The position numbers and the translations under genes were made by a program. The notes beneath the pieces are model-generated. The model saw nothing but the letters and a program-made list of their open reading frames with translations, had not been told where the DNA came from and did not search any database. From Acinetobacter sp. ANC 4910 (lineage in GTDB: Bacteria; Pseudomonadota; Gammaproteobacteria; Pseudomonadales; Moraxellaceae): 64,000 nucleotides of DNA. The stretch is taken from positions 62,001-126,000 of the forward strand of contig NZ_SJNT01000007.1 in the NCBI RefSeq assembly GCF_004331035.1. The letters are read 5' to 3'. This document shows, piece by piece, positions 33,984 to 42,669 of the stretch (its first letter is position 1; the number at the start of each line of letters is the position of its first letter).

Positions 33984-34469
33984 TTGAACAGCACAGAATA
34001 TACACTAGATAAAATTGATCGGAAGATTTTATCTGCTTTAAGACAAAATGGCAGATTGACCGTCGCACAACTCGCAGATGAAGTCGGACTTTCCTCCTCC
34101 CCTTGTTGGACACGTTTAAAACGTTTGGAGACTCTAAAAATCATTGATGGCTATACTGCCAATATTAATCCTAAGGCAATTGGCATCAATGAATTATTCT
34201 TTATCGAAATCACACTAGAACGACATGACGACGAAATTTTGGAGCAATTTAGCCAAACTTTAGCAGACATTCCTGAAGTGATTGAAGCTCATTTAGTGAC
34301 TGGAGATTATGATTATTTGGTCAAAGTTGCTGTAAAAAATGCTGAACACTATGAGCGTTTTTTAAGAAAAAAACTGTATTCAATTAAAGGAATTCGACAT
34401 ACTCGCTCGACTTTTGCTTTACGGCCACTCAAATCTGCAACAACTTCAGATTTAATGTTAATTGAATAA
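33984..34469 (+). CDS. Lrp/AsnC-family transcriptional regulator
   Basis: 161 residues, starting at a TTG (33984): the upstream ATG runs into a stop and no later start keeps the complete helix-turn-helix. The N-terminal HTH reads LDKIDRKILSALRQNGRLTV with recognition helix VGLSSSPCWTRLKRLE. The C-terminal RAM (AsnC) ligand domain has VTGDYDYLVKVAV. It usually acts as a feast/famine amino-acid-responsive regulator. The next rightward gene is a carboxylate transporter 333 bases on, separated by a terminator, so regulation of that gene is possible but not shown. Confidence 0.9.
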   Translation: MNSTEYTLDKIDRKILSALRQNGRLTVAQLADEVGLSSSPCWTRLKRLETLKIIDGYTANINPKAIGINELFFIEITLERHDDEILEQFSQTLADIPEVIEAHLVTGDYDYLVKVAVKNAEHYERFLRKKLYSIKGIRHTRSTFALRPLKSATTSDLMLIE

Positions 34470-34524
34470 TCCAAAACTCTTTTACTGCAATTTAGGCGGA
34501 TCTGTGTTTTAATATACTGAGTAT

Positions 34525-34590
34525 GAGATGAGCCTTATATGAGTATAGCGCGAGCTATACGACTAGCCCCTGAAAAATGGGGCTTTTTAT
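34525..34590 (+). ncRNA. Candidate small RNA with two stem-loops and a terminator
   Basis: A TATACT (34513-34518) precedes a segment with stem GTATAGC (34543-34549) / GCTATAC (34554-34560) around a GCGA tetraloop, then terminator stem AGCCCC (34565-34570) / GGGGCT (34579-34584) with a T5 tract. A related copy lies at 36275-36337. The layout recalls multi-copy C4-antisense-like sRNAs reported in Acinetobacter; that comparison is from memory and unverified. It could instead be merely the Lrp gene's terminator. Confidence 0.35.
34565..34590 (+). terminator. Terminator after the Lrp-family gene
   Basis: AGCCCC (34565-34570) / GGGGCT (34579-34584), loop of 8, T5. It blocks read-through from the Lrp gene into the DASS gene. 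Confidence 0.85.
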
Positions 34591-34802
34591 TGTCTGTTTG
34601 AAATAATAAATTCATCATAAATATATAAACTGTTATTAAGAATAAATGAATTGAGCATCATTATATGCGTATTGAAGTCAATCATTAGCGAGACAAAATC
34701 TAAATATTTCTTTTATTGAGAATATGTTAACCACACTAGACTTCGACAAAATCACTGTTCATTATAAATCACATAATAACTATATTTTTGGAGTACGCTT
34801 CA

Positions 34803-36260
34803 ATGGGGTTCAAACTCATACCAACCATAATTTCAGTATCACTTACCCTTATTATTTGGTTTTTCATTCCAGTCCCACAAGATGTCTCTGCAAATGCTTG
34901 GCTTTTATTTGCCATGTTTATTGGTGTTATTTCAGCCATTATTGGTAAAGCAATGCCTATTGGTGCAATTTCGATTATTGCTATTGCACTGGTTGCGATT
35001 ACCCGAGTAACAGCAGATAACCCTAGCGATGCTATCAAAGATGCATTAAGTGGTTTTGCCAATCCCCTGATCTGGTTGATTGGTATATCCATCATGATCT
35101 CAAAGGGGTTACAAAAAACAGGGCTAGGTGCACGACTGGGTTATTACTTTATTGCAGTTTGGGGGAAAAGAACCATTGGTATTGGCTATAGCCTTGCATT
35201 ATCTGAACTGATTCTTGCACCAGTTACCCCAAGTAATACCGCACGTGGAGGTGGAATTATCCACCCTATCGTTCGCTCTATTGCAACGAGTTTTGATTCC
35301 GATCCAGAAAAAGGCACTGAAGGTAAAATTGGTAAATATCTGGCTTTGGTCAATTACCATTCAAATCCTATTACTTCTGCCATGTTTATTACGGCTACTG
35401 CACCGAACCCTTTAGTCGTTGAACTCATTGCGAAAGCGACCAATAGTCAAATCCATTTGAGTTGGACCACATGGGCATTAGCCATGGTTTTACCTAGTAT
35501 TGTGGCATTAGCAGTTATGCCGATTGCACTTTACTTTATGTACCCACCTGAAATTAAAAAAACACCAAATGCGGCACAATTTGCCAAAGACCGTTTAAAA
35601 GAAATGGGCCCCATTACCTTACATGAAATAATTATGTTGGCTGTATTTGGAATTTTATTATTACTCTGGGCCGGTATTCCTGCCATGCTATTGGGTGATA
35701 TGTGGACATTAGACCCAACCACAACCGCATTTATTGGTTTATCTCTTTTATTACTCACTGGTGTTTTAACTTGGGATGATGTCTTAACTCAAAAGAGTGC
35801 ATGGGATACGGTAACTTGGTTTGCTGCATTGGTCATGATGGCGACCTTTTTAAATAAGCTCGGCTTAATCGCTTGGTTTTCTGGTGTTTTACAAACTAGC
35901 ATTGGGCAGCTTGGCTTAACGTGGGTTCCTGCTTCCATGCTTTTACTCTTTGCTTATATGTACGCCCACTATATTTTTGCCAGTACCACTGCACATATTA
36001 CCGCTATGTTTTCAGCATTCTACATTGCAGGTATCGCACTAGGTGCTCCTCCAATGTTCTTTGCACTGATTATGGCAGCAGCATCAAGCATTATAATGAC
36101 GCTGACTCATTATGCGACAGGTACATCTCCTATTATTTATGGTTCTGGCTACACCACGCTTGGTGAATGGTGGAAAGCTGGTTTTGCCATGAGCATTATC
36201 AATATAGCTATTTTTATTGTATTGGGCGGACTTTGGTGGAAGATGTTGGGCTATTGGTAA
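34803..36260 (+). CDS. DASS/SLC13-family dicarboxylate transporter
   Basis: 485 residues from the ATG at 34803, with GGAG at 34790-34793 (9-base spacing); the frame extends back only to a TTG that overlaps this site. There are about 12 hydrophobic helices. Anion:Na+ symporter family features are the paired SNT-type motifs, here APVTPSNTARGG in the first half and the C-terminal THYATGTSPIIYGSGY. This is the CitT/TtdT/2-oxoglutarate-malate translocator subgroup, moving di- or tricarboxylates across the inner membrane. It is single-gene, bounded by two similar terminator hairpins. Confidence 0.9.
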   Translation: MGFKLIPTIISVSLTLIIWFFIPVPQDVSANAWLLFAMFIGVISAIIGKAMPIGAISIIAIALVAITRVTADNPSDAIKDALSGFANPLIWLIGISIMISKGLQKTGLGARLGYYFIAVWGKRTIGIGYSLALSELILAPVTPSNTARGGGIIHPIVRSIATSFDSDPEKGTEGKIGKYLALVNYHSNPITSAMFITATAPNPLVVELIAKATNSQIHLSWTTWALAMVLPSIVALAVMPIALYFMYPPEIKKTPNAAQFAKDRLKEMGPITLHEIIMLAVFGILLLLWAGIPAMLLGDMWTLDPTTTAFIGLSLLLLTGVLTWDDVLTQKSAWDTVTWFAALVMMATFLNKLGLIAWFSGVLQTSIGQLGLTWVPASMLLLFAYMYAHYIFASTTAHITAMFSAFYIAGIALGAPPMFFALIMAAASSIIMTLTHYATGTSPIIYGSGYTTLGEWWKAGFAMSIINIAIFIVLGGLWWKMLGYW

Positions 36261-36274
36261 TTTAATATCTGCAA

Positions 36275-36337
36275 CAAAATCAGACCTTCATAAAGTAATG
36301 TCTATACAATTAGCCCCCTAAATAAGGGGGCTTTTTA
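36275..36337 (+). ncRNA. Second copy of the hairpin/terminator RNA element
   Basis: It shares with the 34543-34597 segment the order CTATAC, four bases, AGCCCC stem, T5-A, then TGTCTGT. Terminator stem AGCCCCC (36312-36318) / GGGGGCT (36326-36332). The upstream small stem of the first copy is not conserved here. It may be only the DASS gene's terminator. Confidence 0.3.
36312..36337 (+). terminator. Terminator of the DASS transporter
   Basis: Perfect 7-base stem AGCCCCC / GGGGGCT with a 7-base loop and T5 tract, 51 bases after the stop codon. Confidence 0.88.
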
Positions 36338-36397
36338 ATGTCTGTCTATTACAGAAACTTCGTTATAATTCTACTCACTGAATAAAAATATATTTGA

Positions 36398-36619
36398 TTA
36401 ATTAGACTCGATGTCATAGACCCAGTTTCGTGCTTGTTGGTCTGTCGTGGTTTCACAAACATAATAGTCATGATCCCATGAGTCTTGATGGAAAATTTCC
36501 ATTTTTCGATAGGTCACTTGTTTGCCATTTTCCACACAAATAAAGCTATCGCCTTGATCTTTCACTTGAGTTCCGTTTAGGAAACCACCTATACAGAGGA
36601 ATCGAGATTGTTTGGACAT
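36398..36619 (-). CDS. Small hypothetical protein
   Basis: 73 residues, soluble, with protein-like composition (QDSWDHDYYVCETTTDQQ) and two Cys. It looks like a real gene, but I recognise no family. No Shine-Dalgarno is visible before the ATG at 36619, and it is divergent from the CHAT-related frame at 36737. A lineage-specific or phage-derived small protein is possible. Confidence 0.55.
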   Translation of the reverse strand: MSKQSRFLCIGGFLNGTQVKDQGDSFICVENGKQVTYRKMEIFHQDSWDHDYYVCETTTDQQARNWVYDIESN

Positions 36620-36736
36620 TTAATAAATTTATAAGACATTCAAATGTATATACTATAATTAATAAACTTAAGATTAAATAAGTCATTATAATAAAACCAC
36701 CCCATAACACCATAATCTCAAAATTAGTGAGCAAAA

Positions 36737-36997
36737 ATGAATCAAAATATTGAAAGTGAAATTATTTTTAACACCTTTTCATTTTATGAAAATCATATAA
36801 AAAATGTCTTGGATATTTATAATGATAAAACATCTAACTTATTTTTATTAAGAGACCCAATTTATAGTTTCTTCAGTGGACAGGAACTAGCTACTGAGAA
36901 TTTTAACAAATATAAACCAACTATTTTATCAGAGGGACATCTTTACGCATTTTTAATACATAAAGATTTTAATAATTTTATTAAAAAAAATTATTAA
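36737..36997 (+). pseudogene. 5' fragment of the CHAT gene, or separate small protein
   Basis: 86 residues, strongly AT-rich codon use, no recognised domain. The stop TAA (36995-36997) lies just after an A8 run (36983-36990). The downstream CHAT frame is in the same reading frame, with 18 open codons between this stop and its first ATG. If one A of the run is removed, the frame continues as IINLSIYGYELVTIIGQL, which is protein-like, up to a TAG at 37062-37064. This looks like the N-terminal part of one ancestral gene now interrupted. A weak site (GTGAG) precedes the ATG. Confidence 0.5.
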
Positions 36998-37051
36998 TCT
37001 TTCCATATATGGTTACGAGCTTGTTACTATTATTGGACAGCTCACGATCCT

Positions 37052-38686
37052 ATGTGCAAAATAGGATCTTTAATTTTCCCATTAATCCAACATTTTATTA
37101 AGCCTTCTCAAACTATTACCTACCTTTTTCAATTACACACTTTACAATCTGTAATTCATTATTTAATTGAGTACAAAGATCCTCTTTTAGATAAAGCTCA
37201 TCAAATTCTTATTGGATATTTTCCTTCGGAAGAGGAGTACGAAAATAAATTAGAATGGGAACTTCCAATTTTACTTACACAAGATCTTATTTTATCCAAA
37301 AAACCAAATACTAAAGAAAACAATGATATACGCACAAAAAATATTCAGAGCATCAAAACTATATACGACGAAGAATCAGAAAATTTTACTTATGAAGGAA
37401 AAATTCAAATTTTACTCAAATTATTCTTCCATGAGCAATATTACGAATATTCTTATCAAGAGATAATCAAGATTATAACTGAGAAGGATATAATTAATAC
37501 TATTAAATCAGGAAATACAGAGTTTATTAAAAATATTTTCGCAACAATTTTTGAAAAAGGAGATTATCTTAAATGTGTAACATTATTAAATTTAATTAAT
37601 CAAAATGAAAATCAAGCCTCCTTTAGGAGCCAGCATGGAATCTTAATTCCAAATTATCAAAAATTTTCTTTATTGACAAACAGCGAACAACTTAATTATT
37701 TTTCTCTAGATCAATACCCTAAGTACCAAAAACTCATAGGTATAGAAAATCAAGCTTTAACTTTAACTACAGTTTTAAAAGATAGTCCTTTAAATGTACT
37801 TTATGAAAATATAGGAAAACCATATGGTTTTCCTAATAACGAATTTGATTTCTCTAAGCTTTTAGATTCAACTATTGATTGTTACTCTCTTAATTCAGAT
37901 ATTTACGATCAGCTCAACTATTTAACAATAGTACCTTCTCATAGTCATCCACTTCAAGCTTCTCTCAACCATCTCGGCAAGTTAGCACCAATCATAAATT
38001 ATTCTTTAAAAGAAATGAAGGAATTCCATCACAACAAGAAATTTGCATTTTTGTTAAGTGAGAACTCTTTAATGCCAGATTATGAAAAAAACTTTATTAA
38101 AGCTTATTTTAATGAAGATATCCTCATCATTGAAAATCCTTCGGAATCTGAAATAAAAGAAATTCTTAATGACGTTACCTTTACACACATATATATATCT
38201 GCACATGGAAACTATGAACACTCATCAAGACAAATAGATAGCTTAGAATTCAACCAAGGAAATATAATACCTGTCTCGGTTTTTGACAATCTTGATAATT
38301 CGAGTGAATACCAGCGTACTATTATTCTGAATGCATGTTCAGGAGCACATCAAGGAATTAATTTAAACTTTTTCCATAAAGGCATCGCATCAAATTTGTT
38401 AAAAAATCAATTCGTAGTTTTTTCAAATTTATGGCCAATTTCTTCCGAATATGCAGTAATTCTAGGAATTCTTTTAATATTTAATTTACACAACAATGAT
38501 GACTTACGAGAAGTTTATCATAGTACTTTAAATACATTAAAACTAGATAACGCAGTTATTTTTGAAACTTTAAAAGCTTTACACCCTGCGTTTGAAAGTA
38601 TTGTAGAAAAGATATCTGATTCAGATAAATCATTCATAAAATTAAATGATTTTAGAAATTTAGGCGCATTTTGCTTATATAGCTAA
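37052..38686 (+). CDS. CHAT-domain (caspase-like) protease-fold protein
   Basis: 544 residues. The N-terminal half (about 1-280) is helical and TPR-like without a clear repeat. A CHAT domain spans about 285-544: an entry strand YLTIVPSHSHPLQASLN, the catalytic His385 in YISAHGNYEHSS, and the catalytic Cys429 in IILNACSGAHQG, with the family's later SNLWPISSEYAV. Both dyad residues are present, so it may be an active cysteine protease, as in TPR-CHAT effectors of type III CRISPR or gasdermin systems. No gasdermin, Cas or toxin gene is beside it. It is markedly more AT-rich than acnB next door, which suggests acquisition. The ATG at 37052 lacks a good ribosome site, and the frame is open upstream to the stop at 36995. 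Confidence 0.78.
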   Translation: MCKIGSLIFPLIQHFIKPSQTITYLFQLHTLQSVIHYLIEYKDPLLDKAHQILIGYFPSEEEYENKLEWELPILLTQDLILSKKPNTKENNDIRTKNIQSIKTIYDEESENFTYEGKIQILLKLFFHEQYYEYSYQEIIKIITEKDIINTIKSGNTEFIKNIFATIFEKGDYLKCVTLLNLINQNENQASFRSQHGILIPNYQKFSLLTNSEQLNYFSLDQYPKYQKLIGIENQALTLTTVLKDSPLNVLYENIGKPYGFPNNEFDFSKLLDSTIDCYSLNSDIYDQLNYLTIVPSHSHPLQASLNHLGKLAPIINYSLKEMKEFHHNKKFAFLLSENSLMPDYEKNFIKAYFNEDILIIENPSESEIKEILNDVTFTHIYISAHGNYEHSSRQIDSLEFNQGNIIPVSVFDNLDNSSEYQRTIILNACSGAHQGINLNFFHKGIASNLLKNQFVVFSNLWPISSEYAVILGILLIFNLHNNDDLREVYHSTLNTLKLDNAVIFETLKALHPAFESIVEKISDSDKSFIKLNDFRNLGAFCLYS

Positions 38687-38690
38687 AAAG

Positions 38691-38714
38691 TAGGGGCTGA
38701 TTAATCAGCCCCTA
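38691..38714. terminator. 24-base perfect palindrome between convergent genes
   Basis: Perfect palindrome with half-site TAGGGGCTGATT, 4 bases after the CHAT stop and 33 before the acnB stop. Leftward it is followed by CTTTTTAG, so it may terminate acnB transcripts well. Confidence 0.8.
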
Positions 38715-38747
38715 TCTTATACCGCTTATTACTTAATTATCAAAAAA

Positions 38748-41387
38748 TTAAGTCAACTGAGCAGCAGCAATTTTCTTAGTATCAACATTCGCAGCAGCGT
38801 CAGTATAGTCGCCCATTTTGTCGAAGCTTAAGTATTGGTAGATGTCAGCAGACATGCTATCAATTTGAGCTGCATACTGTTGGTATTCTTCTGGAGTTGG
38901 TAATTTACCAAGTACAGCAGCAACAGATGCAAGTTCAGCAGACGCTAAGTAAACGTTAGCACCTTGACCTAAACGGTTCGGGAAGTTACGAGTAGAAGTC
39001 GATACACAAGTTGTGTTCGGCGCTACACGTGCTTGGTTACCCATACATAATGAACAACCTGGCATTTCAGTACGCGCGCCAGCTTTACCATAAGTATTGT
39101 AGAAACCTTCTTCCATCAATTGACGTTCGTCCATACGCGTAGGTGGAGCAATCCACAAACGAGTTGAAAGTACGCCACCAGGAACTTTCTCTAACAACTT
39201 ACCAGTTGCGCGGAAGTGACCAATGTTTGTCATACATGAACCAACGAATACTTCGTCAATTTTCACGCCTTGAACGTCAGAAAGCAATTTCGCATCATCT
39301 GGGTCATTCGGGCAGCAAAGAACTGGTTCAGTAATTGTAGCAAGGTCAATTTCATACACTTTAGTGTATTCAGCGTCAGCATCAGCTTTAAGAAGTGATG
39401 GGTTCGCTAACCATTTTTCCATGTTCTCAACACGACGAGCCATAGTACGCGCATCGCCATAACCTTCAGAAATCATCCACTTCAACATTGTGATGTTAGA
39501 TTTCAGGTATTCAGCAACTTTCTCTTCAGAAAGCGTGATAGAACAACCAGCAGCAGAACGTTCAGCAGATGCATCAGAAAGTTCGAATGCTTGCTCAACA
39601 GTAAGGTCAGTTTCCATTTCTGTTAAGTCGATCTCAAGGATACGACCAGAGAAAATGTTTTTCTTACCTTTCTTCTCTACAGTTAAGTCACCTTGCTGAA
39701 TCGCAACGTAAGGAATTGCATGTACAAGGTCACGTAGTGTGATACCAGGTTGCATTTTACCTTTGAACTTAACAAGTACAGATTCAGGCATGTCTAATGG
39801 CATAACACCAGTCGCAGCAGCGAAGGCTACAAGACCAGAACCCGCTGGGAATGAAATACCAATTGGGAAACGAGTATGCGAGTCACCACCAGTACCAACT
39901 GTATCTGGAAGAAGCATACGGTTTAACCAAGAGTGAATAATACCGTCACCTGGACGTAAAGATACACCGCCACGGTTCATGATGAAATCAGGAAGCGAGT
40001 GTTGCATTTGAACGTCAACTGGTTTTGGATATGCAGCAGTATGACAGAAAGATTGCATAACAAGGTCAGCAGAGAAACCTAGGCAAGCTAAGTCTTTCAA
40101 TTCGTCACGTGTCATTGGACCAGTCGTATCTTGCGAACCAACAGTCGTCATTTTAGGTTCACAGTAAGTACCTGGAAGTACGCCTTGACCTTCAGGAAGA
40201 CCACATGCGCGACCAACCATTTTCTGTGCTTGAGTGAAACCTTTGCCAGTAGCAGCAGGTTGAACTGGAGTACGGAATAAAGTAGATGGAGCAAGACCTA
40301 AAGCTTCACGCGCTTTAGTGGTCAAACCACGACCAACGATTAAGTTGATACGACCACCCGCACGCACTTCATCTAGAAGTACTGGAGTTTTAAGTTCAGC
40401 TTCAGCAATTACTGCGCCGTCTTTAGTTGCAGTTACTTTTGCAGCAGCATGATCAATGTTAAGAACGATTTCATCGCCCATGTTCATGTTTGCAACATCA
40501 ATTTCGATTGGCAACGCGCCAGCATCTTCCATTGTGTTAAAGAAAATCGGAGCGATTTTAGAACCTAAGCAGTAACCACCGTCTTTTTTGTTCGGGATGT
40601 GAGCAATTTCGTCACCGAAGAACCAAAGTACAGAGTTAGTTGCTGATTTACGGCTTGAACCTGTACCAACAACATCACCTACGTAAGCAACTTGGTTGCC
40701 TTTCGCGATTAAGTCTTTGATTTGGTTTAATGGACCAACCTCACCAGGAACTTCTGGGTTAATACCGTCACGTACGTTTTTCAACATTGCATTTGCATGC
40801 AATGGAATGTCTGGACGACTCCATGCGTCTTGTGCAGGTGACAAGTCGTCAGTGTTAGTTTCGCCAGTTACTTTGAAAACAGTAAGTTTGATTTCAGTTG
40901 GAACATCTTTACGGCTAGTGAACCATTCAGCATCAGCCCAAGATTGCATAACCGCTTGTGCATTCACATTACCCGCTTTCGCTTTGTCTGCAACGTCATG
41001 GAACGCATCAAATACAAGAAGAGTTTTCTTCAATGCTTCAGCCGCTAATTCAGCAAGTGCAGCATCATCAAGAAGAGCAACTAAAGGAGCAACGTTATAA
41101 CCACCAAGCATAGTGCCTAGTAAGTAAACCGCACGTTCTTTAGAAACTAATGGTGAAGTCGCCTCGCCTTTAGCCAAAGCAGCTAAGAATGCAGCTTTAA
41201 CATATGCAGCTTGGTCAACACCCGCTGGAACACGGTTTTCTAGTAAATCAACTAAAAATGCTTCTTCGCCAGCTGGTGGGTTTTTTAATAATTCAACTAA
41301 TGCAGCTGTTTGAGCATCATCAAGTGGCTTCGGTGGGACTCCGAGTGCGGCACGTTCTGCAACGTGTTGGCGGTAAGCTTCTAGCAC
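38748..41387 (-). CDS. acnB: Bifunctional aconitate hydratase 2 / 2-methylisocitrate dehydratase
   Basis: 879 residues, as in E. coli AcnB (865). It isomerises citrate to isocitrate in the TCA cycle and can dehydrate 2-methylisocitrate. The N-terminal HEAT-like domain and swivel domain precede the catalytic domains, the AcnB order. 4Fe-4S ligand cysteines are seen in GSCMTN and PGCSLCMGNQ. A 294-base upstream gap (41388-41681) separates it from the next leftward gene. Codon composition is richer in G/C than the surroundings, as expected for a highly expressed gene. Confidence 0.97.
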   Translation of the reverse strand: MLEAYRQHVAERAALGVPPKPLDDAQTAALVELLKNPPAGEEAFLVDLLENRVPAGVDQAAYVKAAFLAALAKGEATSPLVSKERAVYLLGTMLGGYNVAPLVALLDDAALAELAAEALKKTLLVFDAFHDVADKAKAGNVNAQAVMQSWADAEWFTSRKDVPTEIKLTVFKVTGETNTDDLSPAQDAWSRPDIPLHANAMLKNVRDGINPEVPGEVGPLNQIKDLIAKGNQVAYVGDVVGTGSSRKSATNSVLWFFGDEIAHIPNKKDGGYCLGSKIAPIFFNTMEDAGALPIEIDVANMNMGDEIVLNIDHAAAKVTATKDGAVIAEAELKTPVLLDEVRAGGRINLIVGRGLTTKAREALGLAPSTLFRTPVQPAATGKGFTQAQKMVGRACGLPEGQGVLPGTYCEPKMTTVGSQDTTGPMTRDELKDLACLGFSADLVMQSFCHTAAYPKPVDVQMQHSLPDFIMNRGGVSLRPGDGIIHSWLNRMLLPDTVGTGGDSHTRFPIGISFPAGSGLVAFAAATGVMPLDMPESVLVKFKGKMQPGITLRDLVHAIPYVAIQQGDLTVEKKGKKNIFSGRILEIDLTEMETDLTVEQAFELSDASAERSAAGCSITLSEEKVAEYLKSNITMLKWMISEGYGDARTMARRVENMEKWLANPSLLKADADAEYTKVYEIDLATITEPVLCCPNDPDDAKLLSDVQGVKIDEVFVGSCMTNIGHFRATGKLLEKVPGGVLSTRLWIAPPTRMDERQLMEEGFYNTYGKAGARTEMPGCSLCMGNQARVAPNTTCVSTSTRNFPNRLGQGANVYLASAELASVAAVLGKLPTPEEYQQYAAQIDSMSADIYQYLSFDKMGDYTDAAANVDTKKIAAAQLT

Positions 41388-41631
41388 GGTGTTATTCCTC
41401 TTTTTTAAAAAATTATTTACGCATTCCTGCTTTAAATAAAGCTACGCAAATAATATGGACTGCTTGATTTTACTAAAATTCCAGTTAAAAGTTAATGCGC
41501 TACAAGTGTTTCTTCGTGATGCCCATTATTTTCTAACTAAATGATGCTCATATCAATTGCATATAAAAACAGCAATATAGTCAGATCATTTGGACTTTTT
41601 TCACATTAGCTTTGAACTGCTATTCAAAAAT

Positions 41632-41660
41632 AAAAAAGGCAACTTATGTTGCCTTTTTTT
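41632..41660. terminator. Bidirectional-looking terminator
   Basis: A6-GGCAAC (41632-41643) / GTTGCC-T7 (41648-41660). It lies 21 bases after the stop of the 89-residue leftward gene and insulates acnB. Confidence 0.9.
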
Positions 41661-41681
41661 ATTCCAGATAAATATTCAACC

Positions 41682-41951
41682 TTAGTGGACAGTGGTTTCT
41701 CGTAAATACTCCGCCAAGGCAGATTTATCCCCTTCAAATTTGACCTGAACTTCATCCTCATGCAGCATAAGATGCTGTGCGCCAATAAATGAAATTTTTA
41801 CAGCATAGAGCTTTAGATCTGTATCAATTAAGTGTTGTATATAAACTCTATCACCAAGACTGAGCACATAATGACTCCCCTCAATGATCATACAATGTGT
41901 TTCATCTTGTAAAAGTAAATCTGCGTGATTTAAGTAACCGACAACTTCCAT
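41682..41951 (-). CDS. Hypothetical protein
   Basis: 89 residues, acidic, beta-rich by composition (HCMIIEGSHYVLSLGDRVYIQHL). A strong ribosome site (GAGGTGAG) precedes the ATG at 41951, so translation is credible. No domain recognised and no signal peptide. It is alone between acnB and the lipoproteins. Confidence 0.72.
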   Translation of the reverse strand: MEVVGYLNHADLLLQDETHCMIIEGSHYVLSLGDRVYIQHLIDTDLKLYAVKISFIGAQHLMLHEDEVQVKFEGDKSALAEYLRETTVH

Positions 41952-42112
41952 ATCTCACCTCATTGGTTGTTATTATTCTGCCTTCATTATTGTTTAAAAA
42001 TTGATAGTTTTCTAGATCCTCAAATCTCATTCATCATATATTTTAAATATACTTAGGCTATTTTATTGCTCATAAATAAAACTATGTTGTTCTGTGCAAA
42101 ACCTACCCAAGC

Positions 42113-42143
42113 AAAAAAGCCTTGTATCACAATTACACAAGGC
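42113..42143 (-). terminator. Terminator of the 119-residue lipoprotein
   Basis: Arms GCCTTGT (42119-42125) / ACAAGGC (42137-42143). Reading leftward the hairpin is followed by T6 (complement of A6 at 42113-42118). Confidence 0.8.
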
Positions 42144-42198
42144 CTCATTTTACATTTAGCTTTTCAGGAAGGATTGTATTTTATCCGTTATAGCTCAT

Positions 42199-42558
42199 TT
42201 AAAACTGCTTATACTCTGGCAATTTATCGTGTGGTGTGACCAAACATTTCTCTATAGTTTGTGCCTTAATTTGCTCACGTGCTGCGTCTTTATCTTGTTT
42301 AATTTGCTCTTCTGGCAAGGCATAGACTTGTTCAATAATCCCCAAAATGAACTTTTTGGTAAATTCATCATCAATTTTATTCGCGTGTTCTATGGCTTTA
42401 TCTTTTTCAATAGCACTTTGACGATCAAGCATAATTGAACGTGCAGCATTGCCCATACTGGTACAGTAACCATGCCATTGTTCTTCAGGCGTTAATGGCT
42501 TCTTTTCAGAACATCCAGCTAATGCTGCCACAATAGCCAAAAAATAAACTTTTTTCAT
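42199..42558 (-). CDS. Small lipoprotein, unknown function
   Basis: 119 residues from the ATG at 42558, with GGAG 8 bases upstream; translation further upstream would put 23 residues before the signal. The lipobox is LAGC (Cys16) after MKKVYFLAIVAA. The mature part is charged and alpha-helical (EEQWHGYCTSMGNAARSIML). Anchored to a membrane, function unknown. It is followed by its own terminator and preceded by that of the next gene. Confidence 0.75.
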   Translation of the reverse strand: MKKVYFLAIVAALAGCSEKKPLTPEEQWHGYCTSMGNAARSIMLDRQSAIEKDKAIEHANKIDDEFTKKFILGIIEQVYALPEEQIKQDKDAAREQIKAQTIEKCLVTPHDKLPEYKQF

Positions 42559-42632
42559 GCATACTCTCCAATTTTGCGCCCTATGATAGTCAAACTTTTT
42601 AAAATGAAGAACTCTTACTATCTGCAAATGTG

Positions 42633-42654
42633 AAAAAAGCCCTGATTTGGGCTT
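42633..42654 (-). terminator. Terminator of the DUF333/I78 lipoprotein
   Basis: AAGCCC (42637-42642) / GGGCTT (42649-42654), 15 bases after the stop. Leftward T6 is the complement of the A run at 42633-42638. Confidence 0.75.
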
Positions 42655-42669
42655 ATTTCACTAAACAAA

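Noticed and set aside
36546..36734. A 62-codon leftward frame with a membrane-like helix
   Set aside because: It overlaps the better-supported 73-residue gene and is explained by AT-rich sequence giving Ile/Leu codons.
39490..39699. Rightward open frames inside acnB, and similar ones inside tamB, dnaX, pepN and murB
   Set aside because: They lie opposite strongly supported genes, have no ribosome sites and show composition of antisense frames.
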